The notes under the pieces were generated by a model. It was given only the letters and a program-made list of their open reading frames with translations. It had not been told where the DNA came from and searched no databases. From contig NZ_ACCB01000001.1 of the NCBI RefSeq assembly GCF_000173735.1, forward strand, positions 186,001 through 250,000: a stretch of DNA of 64,000 nt. Direction: 5' to 3'. A program made the translations under genes and the position numbers. This document shows, piece after piece, positions 1 through 9,928 of this stretch (the stretch's first letter is position 1; the number at the start of each line of letters is the position of its first letter). Origin of the DNA: Yersinia aldovae ATCC 35236 (GTDB lineage: Bacteria > Pseudomonadota > Gammaproteobacteria > Enterobacterales > Enterobacteriaceae).

Positions 1-78
1 AATAAACTCTCTGACAAAATTCAGCAGACGCCATGTCCACTTGAAAAAGCCAGCAATAATTCGCCACAAAGTGCGCAT
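1..78 (-). CDS. sppA: Protease IV (signal peptide peptidase), N-terminal fragment
   Basis: The reverse strand encodes 26 residues beginning MRTLWRIIAGFFKWTWRL, which I recognise as the start of E. coli SppA. That protein is an inner-membrane serine protease of family S49 that degrades cleaved signal peptides. Only the cytoplasmic start and part of the membrane anchor are visible; the gene continues past the left edge. A GGAG ribosome site lies just upstream of the ATG at 78. It is divergent from ydjA, as in E. coli. A paralogous S49 protease, SohB, is encoded at 54100-55146. Confidence 0.85.
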   Translation of the reverse strand, partial: MRTLWRIIAGFFKWTWRLLNFVREFI

Positions 79-240
79 GTTATCTCCAACAAAACCGAGC
101 AAGTAGGGATATCCTAATGACCTGACGAATAAAAGTCAGCTTTAAATCACTGTTGAGCCTAGCTGAAAGGTCAACGCTGGCAACAAAACGACAACTTATG
201 CTACCTTGCTGAAAATGAAAATCGTTATCAGGAGAAAATG

Positions 241-792
241 ATGGATGCATTAGAACTGTTACTTAACCGCCGTTCGGCATCACGTTTAGCGGCTCCGGCC
301 CCAGTTGGAGAGGCGTTAGGCCATATTATTCACGCCGGAATGCGAGCACCGGATCATGGCACATTGCAGCCCTGGCGCTTTGTTTTGATCGAAAATGACG
401 GGCTGGAGCGTTTTAGTCAGTTGTTACAAAAAGCCGTTCAACATGATGGTGCGGATGATGCGGTGCTGGAGAAAGCGAAAAATGCGCCTTTCCGCGCACC
501 ACTGATTATTACCGTGATTGCCCACATTACTGAAAATGGCAAAGTGCCTAACTGGGAACAGGTGGTTTCTGCCGGTTGTGCGGTGCAAGCGATGCAAATG
601 GCAGCTTTGGCACAAGGCTTTAATGGTATCTGGCGTACCGGCTCCTGGACTCACCATCCGGTTGTTCGTCAAGGTTTTGCCTGCCGTGAACAAGATGAAA
701 TTGTCGGTTTTCTCTATCTCGGTACTCCGTTACTGAAGTCTTCGACCAAAGTGACCCCACCGGATTACAGCACTTTTGTTCGCCACTTCTAA
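241..792 (+). CDS. ydjA: Nitroreductase-family FMN oxidoreductase YdjA
   Basis: The 183-residue product equals E. coli YdjA in length. It starts [20 protein letters not shown] and carries the RRSxRxxxxxPV-type FMN-binding start of small nitroreductases, a [15 protein letters not shown] segment near residue 32, and the ending GFLYLGTP. The family binds FMN as a dimer and uses NAD(P)H; the physiological substrate of YdjA is unknown. Two ATGs are adjacent (238 and 241). I chose 241 because AGGAGA at 230-235 then has normal spacing and the protein matches the E. coli start. It lies upstream of selD with about 240 bp between them. Confidence 0.9.
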   Translation: MDALELLLNRRSASRLAAPAPVGEALGHIIHAGMRAPDHGTLQPWRFVLIENDGLERFSQLLQKAVQHDGADDAVLEKAKNAPFRAPLIITVIAHITENGKVPNWEQVVSAGCAVQAMQMAALAQGFNGIWRTGSWTHHPVVRQGFACREQDEIVGFLYLGTPLLKSSTKVTPPDYSTFVRHF

Positions 793-1035
793 CAATAACC
801 TCGTTTTTGTCAGGTGGCCGTGACGCAACTTTTGCCTTTTTCCGGCAATATGCTGCGTTTTCGGCTGCTTTGTGACCAACCTATCTGCCCGACCACCGCA
901 CTGTACTTACCAAGACATGCTATAGACGCTACCATAGGCTGTTGGGATATTGGCCCTGCGTGCATCATTCCTGACCGAATAGCCTTATTTATTGATTAAC
1001 GTGCTCATTATTGAACCACCAAACGGGAGAGTGTT

Positions 1036-2082
1036 ATGACATCGCCAGCGATACGTCTTACTCAATACAGCCACGGAGCGGGCTGCGGTTGCAAAATTTC
1101 ACCGAAAGTATTGGATAAAATTTTGCACTCCGAGCAACAGCAGTTTTTTGATCCCCGTTTGTTGGTAGGGAATGAAACCCGTGATGACGCCGCCGTTTAT
1201 GATATCGGCAGTGGTGTTGGGATTATCAGCACTACCGATTTTTTTATGCCGATCGTTGACGATCCATTCGATTTTGGCCGCATTGCTGCAACAAATGCTA
1301 TCAGTGATATCTATGCGATGGGCGGCAAACCGATTATGGCGATAGCCATTCTGGGCTGGCCGATTGATAAGCTGGCACCCGAAATCGCCCGACGGGTTAT
1401 CGAAGGTGGGCGGCAGGTTTGCCAACAAGCAGGTATTTCCCTGGCCGGAGGCCATTCTATCGATGCACCGGAGCCGATTTTTGGTTTAGCGGTCACGGGG
1501 GTGGTCAGTACCGAGCAGGTAAAGAAAAATAGTGCGGCAAAAGCGGGATGCAAACTATTTCTAACCAAACCCTTAGGTATCGGCATTTTAACGACGGCTG
1601 AGAAGAAAAGTAAATTGCGGTCAGAGCATCAAGGCGTTGCTACGGAAACCATGTGTCAGTTGAATAAATCGGGCGCTGATTTTGCGCATATCCCCGGTGT
1701 CACCGCAATGACGGATGTGACCGGGTTTGGCTTGCTCGGCCATTTGAGCGAAATATGCCAGGGTTCAGGCGTTCAGGCGACGTTGCATTTCTCCGCTATC
1801 CCGCGTTTACCTGCCGTCGAAGACTATATCGCTGAAGGGTGTGTACCCGGCGGTACGGAGCGAAACTTTGACAGCTATGGTCATCTGATCGGCGTAATGT
1901 CTGACTTACAGCGAACGTTGCTATGCGACCCACAAACGTCGGGGGGGTTACTGTTGGCCGTGCTGCCTGATGCAGAGGCTGATGTGCAGGTGATTGCGGC
2001 GCAATATGGCATAACACTCAACCCTATTGGTGAGTTAACTAAGGCTGTGAGTGGCCGGGCGCTGATTGAGATTGCAGAATGA
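1036..2082 (+). CDS. selD: Selenide, water dikinase (selenophosphate synthetase)
   Basis: SelD makes selenophosphate from selenide and ATP for selenocysteine and selenouridine synthesis. The 348-residue protein has the glycine-rich N-terminal loop [12 protein letters not shown] with Cys17, Cys19 and Lys20, matching the catalytic Cys17 and Lys20 of E. coli SelD (347 aa). It also has the ATP/metal motif [11 protein letters not shown] and the ending motif [15 protein letters not shown]. An AIRS-like N-terminal domain is followed by an AIRS C-terminal domain. GGGAG at 1025-1029 precedes the ATG. topB follows after about 40 bp in the same direction, so the two may be co-transcribed. Position 17 is Cys, not selenocysteine. 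Confidence 0.96.
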   Translation: MTSPAIRLTQYSHGAGCGCKISPKVLDKILHSEQQQFFDPRLLVGNETRDDAAVYDIGSGVGIISTTDFFMPIVDDPFDFGRIAATNAISDIYAMGGKPIMAIAILGWPIDKLAPEIARRVIEGGRQVCQQAGISLAGGHSIDAPEPIFGLAVTGVVSTEQVKKNSAAKAGCKLFLTKPLGIGILTTAEKKSKLRSEHQGVATETMCQLNKSGADFAHIPGVTAMTDVTGFGLLGHLSEICQGSGVQATLHFSAIPRLPAVEDYIAEGCVPGGTERNFDSYGHLIGVMSDLQRTLLCDPQTSGGLLLAVLPDAEADVQVIAAQYGITLNPIGELTKAVSGRALIEIAE

Positions 2083-2125
2083 CTTTTCCTTGGATGTCTT
2101 TTTTTATGTATTCGTGCGGTGAATG

Positions 2126-4054
2126 ATGCGACTGTTTATTGCCGAAAAACCCAGTTTGGCGCGGGCAATTGCGGATATTTTGCCAAAACCGCATCGTCGG
2201 GGTGATGGATTCATTGCCTGTGGCAATGATCAAATGGTGACCTGGTGTGTCGGCCATTTACTGGAACAGGCCCAACCGGATGCTTACGACAGCCGTTATG
2301 CTCGCTGGTCACTGGCCGATTTACCGATTATTCCCGAAAAATGGCAGCTACAGCCACGTCCCTCAGTCAGTAAACAACTGAATGTTATCAAGCGATTGTT
2401 GCTGCAAGCCGATGAAGTGGTCCATGCCGGTGACCCTGATCGTGAAGGGCAACTGCTGGTTGATGAAGTATTGGACTATTTGGATTTGGTCGCAGAGAAG
2501 CGGCAAAATGTACGCCGCTGCTTGATTAACGATTTAAACCCGCAAGCCGTGGAGCGCGCCGTGGAGCGATTGCGCTATAACCGCGAGTTTATTCCGCTTT
2601 GTGTCTCCGCCCTGGCGCGGGCCAGAGCAGATTGGCTCTACGGCATTAATATGACGCGGGCCTATACCATTCTTGGGCGTAATGCGGGCTACGACGGTGT
2701 CTTATCGGTCGGCCGGGTACAAACGCCGGTATTAGGGCTGGTGGTGCGCCGCGATGAAGAAATAGAAGATTTTGTTGCCAAAGATTTTTTTGAAGTCAAA
2801 GCCCATATCGTCACACCGGCTGATGAGCGCTTTATTGCGCTATGGCAGCCGAGTGATTCTTGCGAATCTTATCAGGATGAAGAAGGGCGCTTGTTACACC
2901 GGCCACTGGCTGAACATGTGGTTAATCGCATCACGGGTCAGCCTGCATTTGTAACTTCCTATAATGATAAACGGGAATCAGAAACCGCTCCGTTGCCATT
3001 CTCGCTTTCTACCTTGCAGATTGAAGCGGCAAAACGATTCGGGTTAAGTGCGCAGCAAGTGCTGGATATTTGCCAGCGTTTATATGAAACGCACAAATTG
3101 CTTACGTATCCTCGTTCGGATTGCCGATACCTACCTGAAGAACATTTTGCCGGGCGTCATGCGGTACTCAATGCCATCAGTATTCATCAGGCTGATTTGT
3201 TGCCGCTGGAAGTGATGGACAGTGATAGGCGTAATCGCTGTTGGGATGACAAAAAAGTGGATGCCCACCATGCCATTATCCCGACGGCGCGGACAAGTAA
3301 GGTGAATCTGACGGTAGATGAGGGCAAGGTTTACCGGCTGGTGGCACAACAATATTTGATGCAGTTTTGCCCTGATGCGCAGTTTCGTAAATGTGTTATT
3401 GAACTGGATATTGCCGGGGGGAAATTTGTCGCTAAAGCCCGTTTTCTGGCCGAGGCGGGCTGGCGAACCTTATTAGGCAGTAAAGAGCGTGATGAAGAGA
3501 ATGAAGGTGCGCCTTTGCCGGTGGTTGAGAAGGGCGCTGAATTATTGTGTGAGCGCGGGGAGGTTGTCGAGCGGCAAACTCAGCCCCCACGGCCATTCAC
3601 CGATGCCAGCTTATTATCTGCCATGACCGGTATTGCGCGCTTTGTGCAGGATAAAGAGTTGAAGAAAGTGTTACGCGCCACCGACGGTTTAGGTACAGAA
3701 GCAACCCGTGCCGGCATCATCGAATTGCTCTTTAAGCGAACGTTTTTGTTTAAGAAAGGGCGTTATATCCATGCCAGCCCCGCAGGGAGAGCATTAATTC
3801 ATGCATTGCCTGATATTGCCGCACGGCCAGATATGACGGCACACTGGGAGTCAACGCTGACACAAATCAGTGAGAAAAACTGTCGTTATCAGGATTTTAT
3901 GCAACCGCTGGTGGCCACGTTGCAGAGTTTAATCAGTCAGGCAAAACAAAATCGGTCACCTCAGGCTTTCCGTGGGTTGCCAGCCGCGCCTTCGGCTGCG
4001 GCAACCCAAAAACGTAAGAGAACACCGTCTAAGGCCAAGGAGAATAAAGCATGA
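2126..4054 (+). CDS. topB: DNA topoisomerase III
   Basis: Type IA topoisomerase that relaxes and decatenates DNA through a 5'-phosphotyrosine intermediate and acts with RecQ in resolving replication intermediates. The TOPRIM domain has Glu7 in FIAEKPS and the acidic motif GDPDREG (Asp103, Asp105). The catalytic tyrosine is Tyr328 in LLTYPRSD, the same number as in E. coli TopB. The C-terminus is basic ([14 protein letters not shown]). The protein has 642 residues against 653 in E. coli, with the difference in the tail. Two ATGs are adjacent (2123 and 2126); the second matches the E. coli start [10 protein letters not shown]. The stop overlaps the ynjH start (ATGA at 4051-4054), suggesting translational coupling. 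Confidence 0.96.
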   Translation: MRLFIAEKPSLARAIADILPKPHRRGDGFIACGNDQMVTWCVGHLLEQAQPDAYDSRYARWSLADLPIIPEKWQLQPRPSVSKQLNVIKRLLLQADEVVHAGDPDREGQLLVDEVLDYLDLVAEKRQNVRRCLINDLNPQAVERAVERLRYNREFIPLCVSALARARADWLYGINMTRAYTILGRNAGYDGVLSVGRVQTPVLGLVVRRDEEIEDFVAKDFFEVKAHIVTPADERFIALWQPSDSCESYQDEEGRLLHRPLAEHVVNRITGQPAFVTSYNDKRESETAPLPFSLSTLQIEAAKRFGLSAQQVLDICQRLYETHKLLTYPRSDCRYLPEEHFAGRHAVLNAISIHQADLLPLEVMDSDRRNRCWDDKKVDAHHAIIPTARTSKVNLTVDEGKVYRLVAQQYLMQFCPDAQFRKCVIELDIAGGKFVAKARFLAEAGWRTLLGSKERDEENEGAPLPVVEKGAELLCERGEVVERQTQPPRPFTDASLLSAMTGIARFVQDKELKKVLRATDGLGTEATRAGIIELLFKRTFLFKKGRYIHASPAGRALIHALPDIAARPDMTAHWESTLTQISEKNCRYQDFMQPLVATLQSLISQAKQNRSPQAFRGLPAAPSAAATQKRKRTPSKAKENKA

Positions 4055-4341
4055 GAACATGGGGAGTGTTGGGCTGTATTAGCTTTGTTACGCTGATGTC
4101 TGGTGCGGCAATGGCTAACCGTAACAATGTTGATGTCGTGGTGCCACTGCCGCCAGAGGTATGGAATAACTCAGCAAATCGTAATACTAACAATAACCTC
4201 TGTACTCGCTGTTGCGTTTATCAAAACCAGAACTATTCGGAGGGCGCGGTATTACGCGTGGACGGTGAGGTGTTACAATGTGTGCGAGATTCAAACGTTA
4301 TTGGTACCAACCCACTGATTTGGAAACGATTAACCCGATAA
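4051..4341 (+). CDS. ynjH: Exported DUF1496 protein YnjH
   Basis: A 96-residue protein with an N-terminal signal peptide (hydrophobic residues about 5-22, likely cleaved after AAMA). The mature part has the [22 protein letters not shown] segment, which I recognise from E. coli YnjH; the core motif [16 protein letters not shown] is nearly identical. Three cysteines lie close together (CTRCC) and a fourth follows near the end, so disulfides or metal binding in the periplasm are possible. The function is unknown. It overlaps topB by four bases and ends 3 bp from the end of convergent nudG. Confidence 0.85.
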   Translation: MRTWGVLGCISFVTLMSGAAMANRNNVDVVVPLPPEVWNNSANRNTNNNLCTRCCVYQNQNYSEGAVLRVDGEVLQCVRDSNVIGTNPLIWKRLTR

Positions 4342-4344
4342 TGG

Positions 4345-4743
4345 CTAATTAATGACGGCCTGCTGCCGGGAGATAAATGCGTCCAGCAGTGGAATATCAG
4401 CGGGAGCTAACGGGTAGAGATAAGCCTGCTGCGGTGTCAGCCAGACAATTGCCGAGTGGCAATTTAGCTCTGGTTCACCGCTGAAATGTATCACATGCCA
4501 GCCATGCAGGCGGATAGTCTGGTGGCCCGAATCCCACTGATTGGTTCCAATATAGCCAGATATCGTCGCTTCAATCCCCAGTTCTTCAGACAATTCACGC
4601 ATCAGCGCCTGAGGTTGGCTTTCTTCAGCCTCAACCTTGCCGCCAGGAAACTCCCATAAACCGGCCTGATCACGATCTGCATCTCGTCGAGCCAATAAGA
4701 TCTTTCCATCTTGTTCTATTATTGCGGCAACGACATCAATCAT
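4345..4743 (-). CDS. nudG: Nudix CTP/5-methyl-dCTP pyrophosphohydrolase
   Basis: The 132-residue product has a full Nudix box, GGKVEAEESQPQALMRELSE followed by ELGI, which fits Gx5Ex7REUxEExGU with all catalytic glutamates present. The pattern WEFPGGKVE and the ending YPLAPADIPLLDAF match E. coli NudG (135 aa), which hydrolyses pyrimidine nucleotides such as CTP and 5-hydroxy-dCTP and cleans the nucleotide pool. I chose the ATG at 4743 because it aligns with MIEVVAAIIE of the family. The reading frame stays open to an ATG at 4815, but neither start has a good ribosome site, so the start is not certain. xthA lies upstream on the same strand. Confidence 0.88.
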   Translation of the reverse strand: MIDVVAAIIEQDGKILLARRDADRDQAGLWEFPGGKVEAEESQPQALMRELSEELGIEATISGYIGTNQWDSGHQTIRLHGWHVIHFSGEPELNCHSAIVWLTPQQAYLYPLAPADIPLLDAFISRQQAVIN

Positions 4744-4853
4744 TTTAGGAAAACCTTCATTTTGGCTAACATCTACTGTGCTGGGCTTATTGCTGAAATC
4801 GAAGATAGGTAACATTGAGAAATGGCCCCATTTTCATGCGGGGCCAATAGGCA

Positions 4854-5660
4854 TCAGAGCGCGAATTCAGACCATACCGGCGCGTGGTCTGACGGTTTTT
4901 CCATGCTGCGGATATCGTAATCAATCCCCGTGGCAATGCAGCGAGCGGCCAGCGGTTGGCTGGCTAGCAATAAATCTATGCGTAAGCCCCTGTTTTCATC
5001 AAACCCGCGTGAACGGTAATCAAACCATGAAAACTGCTGATTACAATCAGGATTTGCTGCGCGGAAAGTATCAACCAAGCCCCAATTTTGTAAGCGTTCC
5101 AGCCATGCCCGCTCTTCTGGCAGGAATGAGCATTTACCGGTACGCAGCCAGCGTTTACGGCTCTCCTCACCAATACCGATATCCAGATCGGTCGGGCTGA
5201 TATTTAAATCACCCATAATCAGCACTTGCGCATCGGCAGAAAGTTGTTGTTCCAGATAATTTTGTAAGTCTGCATAAAAACGCTCTTTAGCTGGAAACTT
5301 AGTGGGGTGGTCGCGACTTTCCCCTTGCGGGAAGTAGCCATTAATGACCGTTAATGGGCCTTGCGGTGTAGCGATATCTGCCATAATAATCCGACGTTGA
5401 GCATCTTCTTCATCGGTAGGGAAACCACGACGCACCGCTAAAGGCTCTTGCTTGGTCAGTAATGCAACACCGTAATGGCCTTTCTGCCCATGATAAAATA
5501 CGTGATAACCATGTTGGCTAACGTCTTCCAGAGGAAACATATCGTCATGCACCTTTGTTTCCTGAAGACCAATGACATCGGGCTGGTGTTGCTCGATTAT
5601 AGCCGCTAGTTGATGAGGTCTTGCACGTAGGCCATTGATATTAAAAGAAACAAATTTCAT
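4854..5660 (-). CDS. xthA: Exodeoxyribonuclease III (AP endonuclease)
   Basis: The major AP endonuclease and 3'-repair exonuclease of base excision repair. The 268-residue protein begins [18 protein letters not shown] and equals E. coli XthA in length. Catalytic positions of the EEP fold are visible: Glu in GLQETKV, Asp and Asn in [12 protein letters not shown], and the C-terminal Asp-His pair in PSDHAPVW. An upstream in-frame ATG at 5669 would add MLI; the ATG at 5660 matches the family. nudG lies downstream on the same strand, as in E. coli, and both act against damaged DNA or nucleotides. Confidence 0.96.
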   Translation of the reverse strand: MKFVSFNINGLRARPHQLAAIIEQHQPDVIGLQETKVHDDMFPLEDVSQHGYHVFYHGQKGHYGVALLTKQEPLAVRRGFPTDEEDAQRRIIMADIATPQGPLTVINGYFPQGESRDHPTKFPAKERFYADLQNYLEQQLSADAQVLIMGDLNISPTDLDIGIGEESRKRWLRTGKCSFLPEERAWLERLQNWGLVDTFRAANPDCNQQFSWFDYRSRGFDENRGLRIDLLLASQPLAARCIATGIDYDIRSMEKPSDHAPVWSEFAL

Positions 5661-6473
5661 GATCAGCACCGTTTATCGCTAAAAAAGTAGATGAATTTTA
5701 ACAGAAACAGAGTGAAAATGTAATGCACTGTCGGCGGCTAATGTTAGCTAAATAGGCGTGCGTTGCGATATTAGGTGTTAACCCGTGTGACGGTACTTAA
5801 TGATCTCAAATCATGTAAATCTTTAAAGTGTCAATATTACGAACAGCTTGCGAAGCGTTATTTATAGATAGAGAGATAAGTGATTTTCATAGTTAATAAG
5901 GAAAGCATATCTTTTTCTATATCAATCTTAAGTTAAATTGTTTTGTGGTTTTTTATTTTATAAATGCAGCCGCATTGAATTATAAAACAAACTCCAATCT
6001 TATATCTTTATTTTCACCTCAAGTTAATTCTTAAAAAACAATATCATGCAAGACGATATTCATCCTGACTAAATTAATACGAGTGTTATCTCTCGATTAA
6101 ATTAAAAAACACTTATTATCGTCGGTATTTGTCCTTTTTTATACACTGGTCTGTTAATTGATTTTGTAACGGTAAGAATAAAAAATAGTTATTAAATATC
6201 ATGGATCTACGGTGTTATGTCTGTTAAAAATGTGTGTGATTTCAAGATGAAAATACACAGATAATTTAGGTTTAATCTGTAATGTAAAAAGTTAATGATA
6301 TAGACGTCTATGCGATATCTATTTTATTATTCATCTTTTAATTATTATAAATCAAATTTATATATATATTTTATTAATGTATTAAACATTATCTACAGTA
6401 AACAACTCACACGTAGAAATGTTTATAGTTTGTGGTTTTCTGATGAACTTTTGATGCAAAGGATTGGTGAACT
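5661..6473. other. AT-rich intergenic region at synteny junction
   Basis: About 810 bp, strongly AT-rich and without a convincing gene. An open frame at 6310-6513 is very rich in Tyr, Phe, Ile and Asn, overlaps the LysR gene and has no ribosome site, so I do not call it. The 5' part must hold the xthA promoter and the 3' part the promoter of the LysR gene. The base composition suits H-NS binding (inference). Confidence 0.6.
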
Positions 6474-7334
6474 ATGTTTTTATCTAGAAAGCTGGAAGCC
6501 TTTATGGCTGTAGTTGAAAATGGCTCATTAAGTAAGGCGGCAAGAGTAATGAATAGAACTACACCACCAGTAGCTAAGTCTATTAAGGACTTTGAAAATA
6601 TAATAGGTAAAAAACTATTTAAACGAGAGAAGTTTGGTATGAGTTTGACCAGAGATGGAGAGGTTTTATATAACGACCTGAAGGATTTATATCAGCAAGA
6701 AAAGGAAATTACCAAGAAGCACCTTACTGGTCATGTATCCAATGTCATCAATATTTATTACGATTGGGGTAAAAGCGAGGATTTGACAAGATTATATAAA
6801 GTGGCAGAAAAAAATAACATACAAGCCAATATAATTAAGTTTTATTATGAGAGTATTGATGACATTGGGGATTATGATGGTAACTCCCTTATCTTAACAT
6901 CTGAGAAGGTAACCAGTGAAAGATTTACATTGCTTAACGACGTTCCCGACTCAGGTTTTGGCATCTATGGAAGGAAAGATATAATAAATGAAAGCAAAGA
7001 TATCATAAGTATACTTTATAATAATATTTGGTTGTGTAACCCTACGTTATACAAAAGTAAATTTGTGAAATCACTGGAAGAATCCGTTAAAAAACAACAT
7101 AGTAAGGTAAGTATTAGGCAGGTGGACAGCTTAGGGTGTTGCTTGAATTTTATCTACTCAGGTCGGTATATTTGTATTACTGATTCAATGATGGATGACT
7201 TTAATGGTGATTCTAAACTTGAATTCGTCAATCTGGCTAATTTCCAAGATGAGAATAGGCTATATTTTTACAAATCACGTTCACACTCTAGTGTCTTGAA
7301 TAGACTCATCGATTACATCTACACATTGGAATAA
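6474..7334 (+). CDS. LysR-type transcriptional regulator, unrecognised
   Basis: A 286-residue protein with an N-terminal winged helix-turn-helix (about residues 3-62: KLEAFMAVVENGSLSKAARV, then the TPPVAKSIKDFENIIGKKLF recognition region), the standard start of LysR regulators. The rest is a shortened, divergent effector domain rich in Lys, Asn, Ile and Tyr, with Cys pairs such as LGCCLNF. Its codon use is much more AT-rich than that of neighbouring genes, which points to horizontal transfer and probable H-NS silencing. No adjacent metabolic operon suggests a target; the next features are tRNA genes. I do not recognise a named family member. The ATG at 6474 is followed directly by the helix-turn-helix; a better ribosome site was not seen. 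Confidence 0.8.
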   Translation: MFLSRKLEAFMAVVENGSLSKAARVMNRTTPPVAKSIKDFENIIGKKLFKREKFGMSLTRDGEVLYNDLKDLYQQEKEITKKHLTGHVSNVINIYYDWGKSEDLTRLYKVAEKNNIQANIIKFYYESIDDIGDYDGNSLILTSEKVTSERFTLLNDVPDSGFGIYGRKDIINESKDIISILYNNIWLCNPTLYKSKFVKSLEESVKKQHSKVSIRQVDSLGCCLNFIYSGRYICITDSMMDDFNGDSKLEFVNLANFQDENRLYFYKSRSHSSVLNRLIDYIYTLE

Positions 7335-7436
7335 TATTATTTAGCATCGTAACGTCGTAATAATCATTATTATGATACAGGCGGTTTATTTGTCGTCGCC
7401 TTGCATTGCGTGTATTTATCTTTTTTTTCTGGTGTA

Positions 7437-7561
7437 AACCTTGTCGAAGGTACTTACCTTCCCTGGTGTGGGTACTATTTATGATTATGATTATGATTAT
7501 GATTATGATTATTGGTATTAAGAGGAGGCTTACAGGAATAGATGGTGGTGGGGGAAGGATT
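7437..7561 (-). repeat. rtT-like repeat copy downstream of tRNA-Tyr (distal)
   Basis: This segment repeats 7628-7734 (shared blocks CTTGTCGAAGGTACTTACC, GTGTGGGTACTATTT, AGGCTTACAGGAATAGA). It ends in an exact 19-base copy of the tRNA-Tyr 3' end at 7543-7561. In E. coli the tyrT locus has repeats that each carry 19 bases of the tRNA-Tyr 3' end (rtT region), so the arrangement is the same. Read on the minus strand it lies downstream of the second tRNA gene. It includes five tandem ATGATT units at 7481-7510, absent from the second copy. Confidence 0.75.
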
Positions 7562-7647
7562 ATTCGTCACTTCGTTCCTCACCCTTCGGGCCGCCGCTGC
7601 GCGCGTTGTCTCACTACGCTCGACTCGAACCTTGTCGAAGGTACTTA
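7543..7647 (-). repeat. tRNA-Tyr 3'-tail repeat, copy 1
   Basis: Starts with the 19-base tRNA-Tyr tail and continues with CACTTCGTTCCTCACCCTTC, GGGCCGCC and a CTCGAACCT block. It is paralogous to 7859-7971. The two copies are partly diverged but share a 27-base exact core (7569-7595 and 7885-7911). Confidence 0.7.
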
Positions 7648-7715
7648 CCTTCCCCAGTGTGGGTACTATTTTTGATTATGATGATTGGTATTAATAGGAG
7701 GCTTACAGGAATAGA

Positions 7716-7734
<19 letters not shown>
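7628..7734 (-). repeat. rtT-like repeat copy adjoining the second tRNA-Tyr
   Basis: Second copy of the 7437-7561 unit. Here the repeat runs directly into the 3' end of the complete tRNA-Tyr gene at 7716-7800, showing how the tail copies arose from the gene. Confidence 0.7.
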
Positions 7735-7800
<66 letters not shown>

Positions 7801-7858
7801 ACTGAATTCGTGGTTTTTAATACGTGGCCGTACTTTGTGCTAATTATTAGAGCGTTAA

Positions 7859-7971
7859 TGGTGGTGGGGGAAGGATTATTCAACACTTCGTTCCTCACCC
7901 TTCGGGCCGCCACTGCGTGTCGTTGACTCGCTACGCTCGGCTCGAACCTGCGTCGAAGGTTTTCACCTTCC
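7859..7971 (-). repeat. tRNA-Tyr 3'-tail repeat, copy 2, in the tRNA spacer
   Basis: A second 19-base copy of the tRNA-Tyr 3' end at 7859-7877 lies between the two tRNA genes. It is followed by the same CTTCGTTCCTCACCCTTCGG sequence as at 7543-7647. It is probably a relic of duplication within the operon and would be part of the precursor transcript. Confidence 0.7.
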
Positions 7972-8030
7972 CTTCAAGTGGCTCATTTGGATTCTTAACG
8001 CTGAATCGGCTTGAGACTCAAGGGTAACTA

Positions 8031-8115
<85 letters not shown>

Positions 8116-8158
8116 ACTGGCCTTACCGCTTATCAACGCTGTCTTGGTAAGCGGGCGC

Positions 8159-8186
8159 ATCATATCAAATGAAGCGCCCCTGTAAA
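8159..8186 (-). promoter_or_regulatory. tyrT-type stable RNA promoter
   Basis: On the minus strand TTTACA (-35, 8181-8186), a 16-bp spacer and TATGAT (-10, 8159-8164) are followed by a GC-rich discriminator GCGCCCGC. This closely matches the E. coli tyrT promoter, whose GC-rich discriminator makes it sensitive to ppGpp and DksA. AT-rich DNA further upstream could hold Fis sites, but none was identified. Confidence 0.88.
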
Positions 8187-8273
8187 GACTTGAAGTGAAA
8201 AAAACAATTTGTTCGGTGTTTTTTTGCGCGCGACGACGGTTATCTGGACAATAAATATAGATTTATTGTGTGC

Positions 8274-9122
8274 TTATAGAATGATAGTCCGGTTTCCGTA
8301 AACAAAAACACGCTGCGCCAGTACCTGATAAAGCGCGCGGCTTAACACATTCTTTTCTACATCACGCCCTGCCCGCATCATATCTTCGGCTGTATATGAG
8401 TGATCAACATGAATCACATCCTGCATAATAATGGGGCCTTCATCCAGGCATTCATTAACATAATGTGCAGTCGCGCCAATAATTTTTACGCCACGTTCGT
8501 AGGCTTGATGATAAGGGCTGGCACCAATAAATGCGGGTAAAAATGAGTGGTGGATATTAATTATCTTATTAGGATAATTTTGAACAAAGGCGGGTGTTAG
8601 TACGCGCATGTATTTTGCCAACACGACGTAATCTGGTTGGTACGAATCAATTTGTGCCATTAAAAGCGCGTTATGTTCCTCTCTGCTCAGACCTTCATGG
8701 CTAATCAGATGGAAAGGAATATCAAAGCGCTCAACCAGACTCTGCAATGTATTGTGGTTAGAAATGACCGCAGCAATTTCCACGTCCAGGCCACCGTAAG
8801 CACTTTTCATTAATAAGTCGCCGAGGCAGTGTGCTTCTTTCGTTATCATGATAACTATACGGCGTCGTCCTGCCGGATGTAATTCTCTAACGGTGCCGTG
8901 CGGTAAGGCACTGTCCAAATCTGCCAGCAAGGTGGTATCATTAAAAATCCCCTCAAGCTCAGTGCGCATAAAGAAACGCCCCGTCAGATGATCGACAAAT
9001 TCGTTATTCTGAACAATATTCAGTTCATGTTTGTAGCAAATATTGGTGATTTTCGCGATCAAGCCTTTGGCATCAGGACAGATGGTGCGTAATACTTTCT
9101 TTTGTACGTTTTGGTGTGACAT
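8274..9122 (-). CDS. purU: Formyltetrahydrofolate deformylase
   Basis: PurU hydrolyses 10-formyl-THF to THF and formate, feeding formate to PurT and keeping the one-carbon pool balanced. The 282-residue protein (E. coli 280) has an N-terminal ACT-like domain (about residues 10-85) and a C-terminal formyltransferase-fold domain with the motif INIHHSFLPAFIGASPYHQA and the later Asp in LDEGPIIMQD. A tRNA-Tyr operon follows downstream and ychJ lies upstream on the same strand, the same order as tyrTV-purU-ychJ in E. coli. Confidence 0.96.
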   Translation of the reverse strand: MSHQNVQKKVLRTICPDAKGLIAKITNICYKHELNIVQNNEFVDHLTGRFFMRTELEGIFNDTTLLADLDSALPHGTVRELHPAGRRRIVIMITKEAHCLGDLLMKSAYGGLDVEIAAVISNHNTLQSLVERFDIPFHLISHEGLSREEHNALLMAQIDSYQPDYVVLAKYMRVLTPAFVQNYPNKIINIHHSFLPAFIGASPYHQAYERGVKIIGATAHYVNECLDEGPIIMQDVIHVDHSYTAEDMMRAGRDVEKNVLSRALYQVLAQRVFVYGNRTIIL

Positions 9123-9225
9123 AAAGTGGTAAATCCTGTCTTAACATGATTTGATGTTGTGTAAGTGTTTGATATTACTGCATGGCAATGGGGTGTCTCT
9201 TGATTAACGCCCGCAGCATTTTTTA

Positions 9226-9669
9226 TTATTTTTTCGCCGAACCGCAAGGGCAGGTATCATTTCGACCTACTGCTGGCCGGACTCCATCGATATAGTACCA
9301 GTGTTCTTTTATACGAAGGAAGCGTGAACGTTCATGCATGGCGGTTATCTGAGGATTATTTGCATCAGTGGAGCGGGCGATAAATTCAACAAAAGCTTCA
9401 TCATTATGGCTACCCGCTGTTTCCGCGACCACCGTTAACCCACACCAGATAGTATTAGCAAAGCTCTGAACTATCCCCTCACGCCATTCGTGGGCATGGC
9501 AGTCAGGGTGCCAGGTACTTATCAGATAATCCGCATTCTTCTTTACGTAGGCGCAATAGCGTGAACGCATCAATATTGCTGGTTTTTCTGCCACCTGCGT
9601 TCCCAGATGGTAGGGCTGACAGCATTGCTGATACTCGCGCGTACTGCCGCATGGACACTGTTCTGACAA
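9226..9669 (-). CDS. ychJ: SEC-C motif protein YchJ (UPF0225)
   Basis: A 147-residue protein with a SEC-C zinc-binding motif at each end: CPCGSTREYQQCCQPYHLG at the start and NDTCPCGSAKK at the C-terminus. The central part has RSRYCAYVKKNADYLISTWH, matching E. coli YchJ (152 aa). Its function is unknown; SEC-C motifs bind zinc and often mediate protein contacts, as at the end of SecA. It lies upstream of purU on the same strand. Confidence 0.92.
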   Translation of the reverse strand: MSEQCPCGSTREYQQCCQPYHLGTQVAEKPAILMRSRYCAYVKKNADYLISTWHPDCHAHEWREGIVQSFANTIWCGLTVVAETAGSHNDEAFVEFIARSTDANNPQITAMHERSRFLRIKEHWYYIDGVRPAVGRNDTCPCGSAKK

Positions 9670-9824
9670 AATCTCTCCGAAATAATTAATAGTGCCACCG
9701 AGTCAGGTCGTTATCACGTAGCGGCAGGTTTAACAATGTAACGTTATAGGTATCATCTTACCTAATCACGGCGTGAGGTTCAAAATTGTTGATGCCACGG
9801 GATATCCGGCGTCATTTTAATTTT

Positions 9825-9898
9825 CGTGATGGTGATCACATAAAAACTTGACCGGTGTTTCATTATGGCGTAATTTGTAAAGCGTGAAGTGTGTCACA
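9825..9898 (+). promoter_or_regulatory. Two CRP-like palindromes and a candidate promoter
   Basis: CGTGA-N6-TCACA occurs twice, at 9825-9840 and 9883-9898; each matches 9 of 10 positions of the CRP consensus TGTGA-N6-TCACA. Between them is a sigma-70-like promoter, TTGACC (9848-9853), 17 bp, TAATTT (9871-9876). The second palindrome would overlap the expected transcription start, so a repressing role at that site is possible. The only open frame downstream is the small ORF at 9929. Confidence 0.55.
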
Positions 9899-9928
9899 AA
9901 ATAAAAATGATATTTACAGGAATAAACA

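Noticed and set aside
814-999. 61-codon frame between ydjA and selD
   Set aside because: No ribosome site, unusual composition and no recognisable product.
6310-6513. 67-codon plus-strand frame upstream of the LysR gene
   Set aside because: Very rich in Tyr, Asn, Ile and Phe as expected for random AT-rich DNA; no ribosome site; overlaps the LysR start in another frame.
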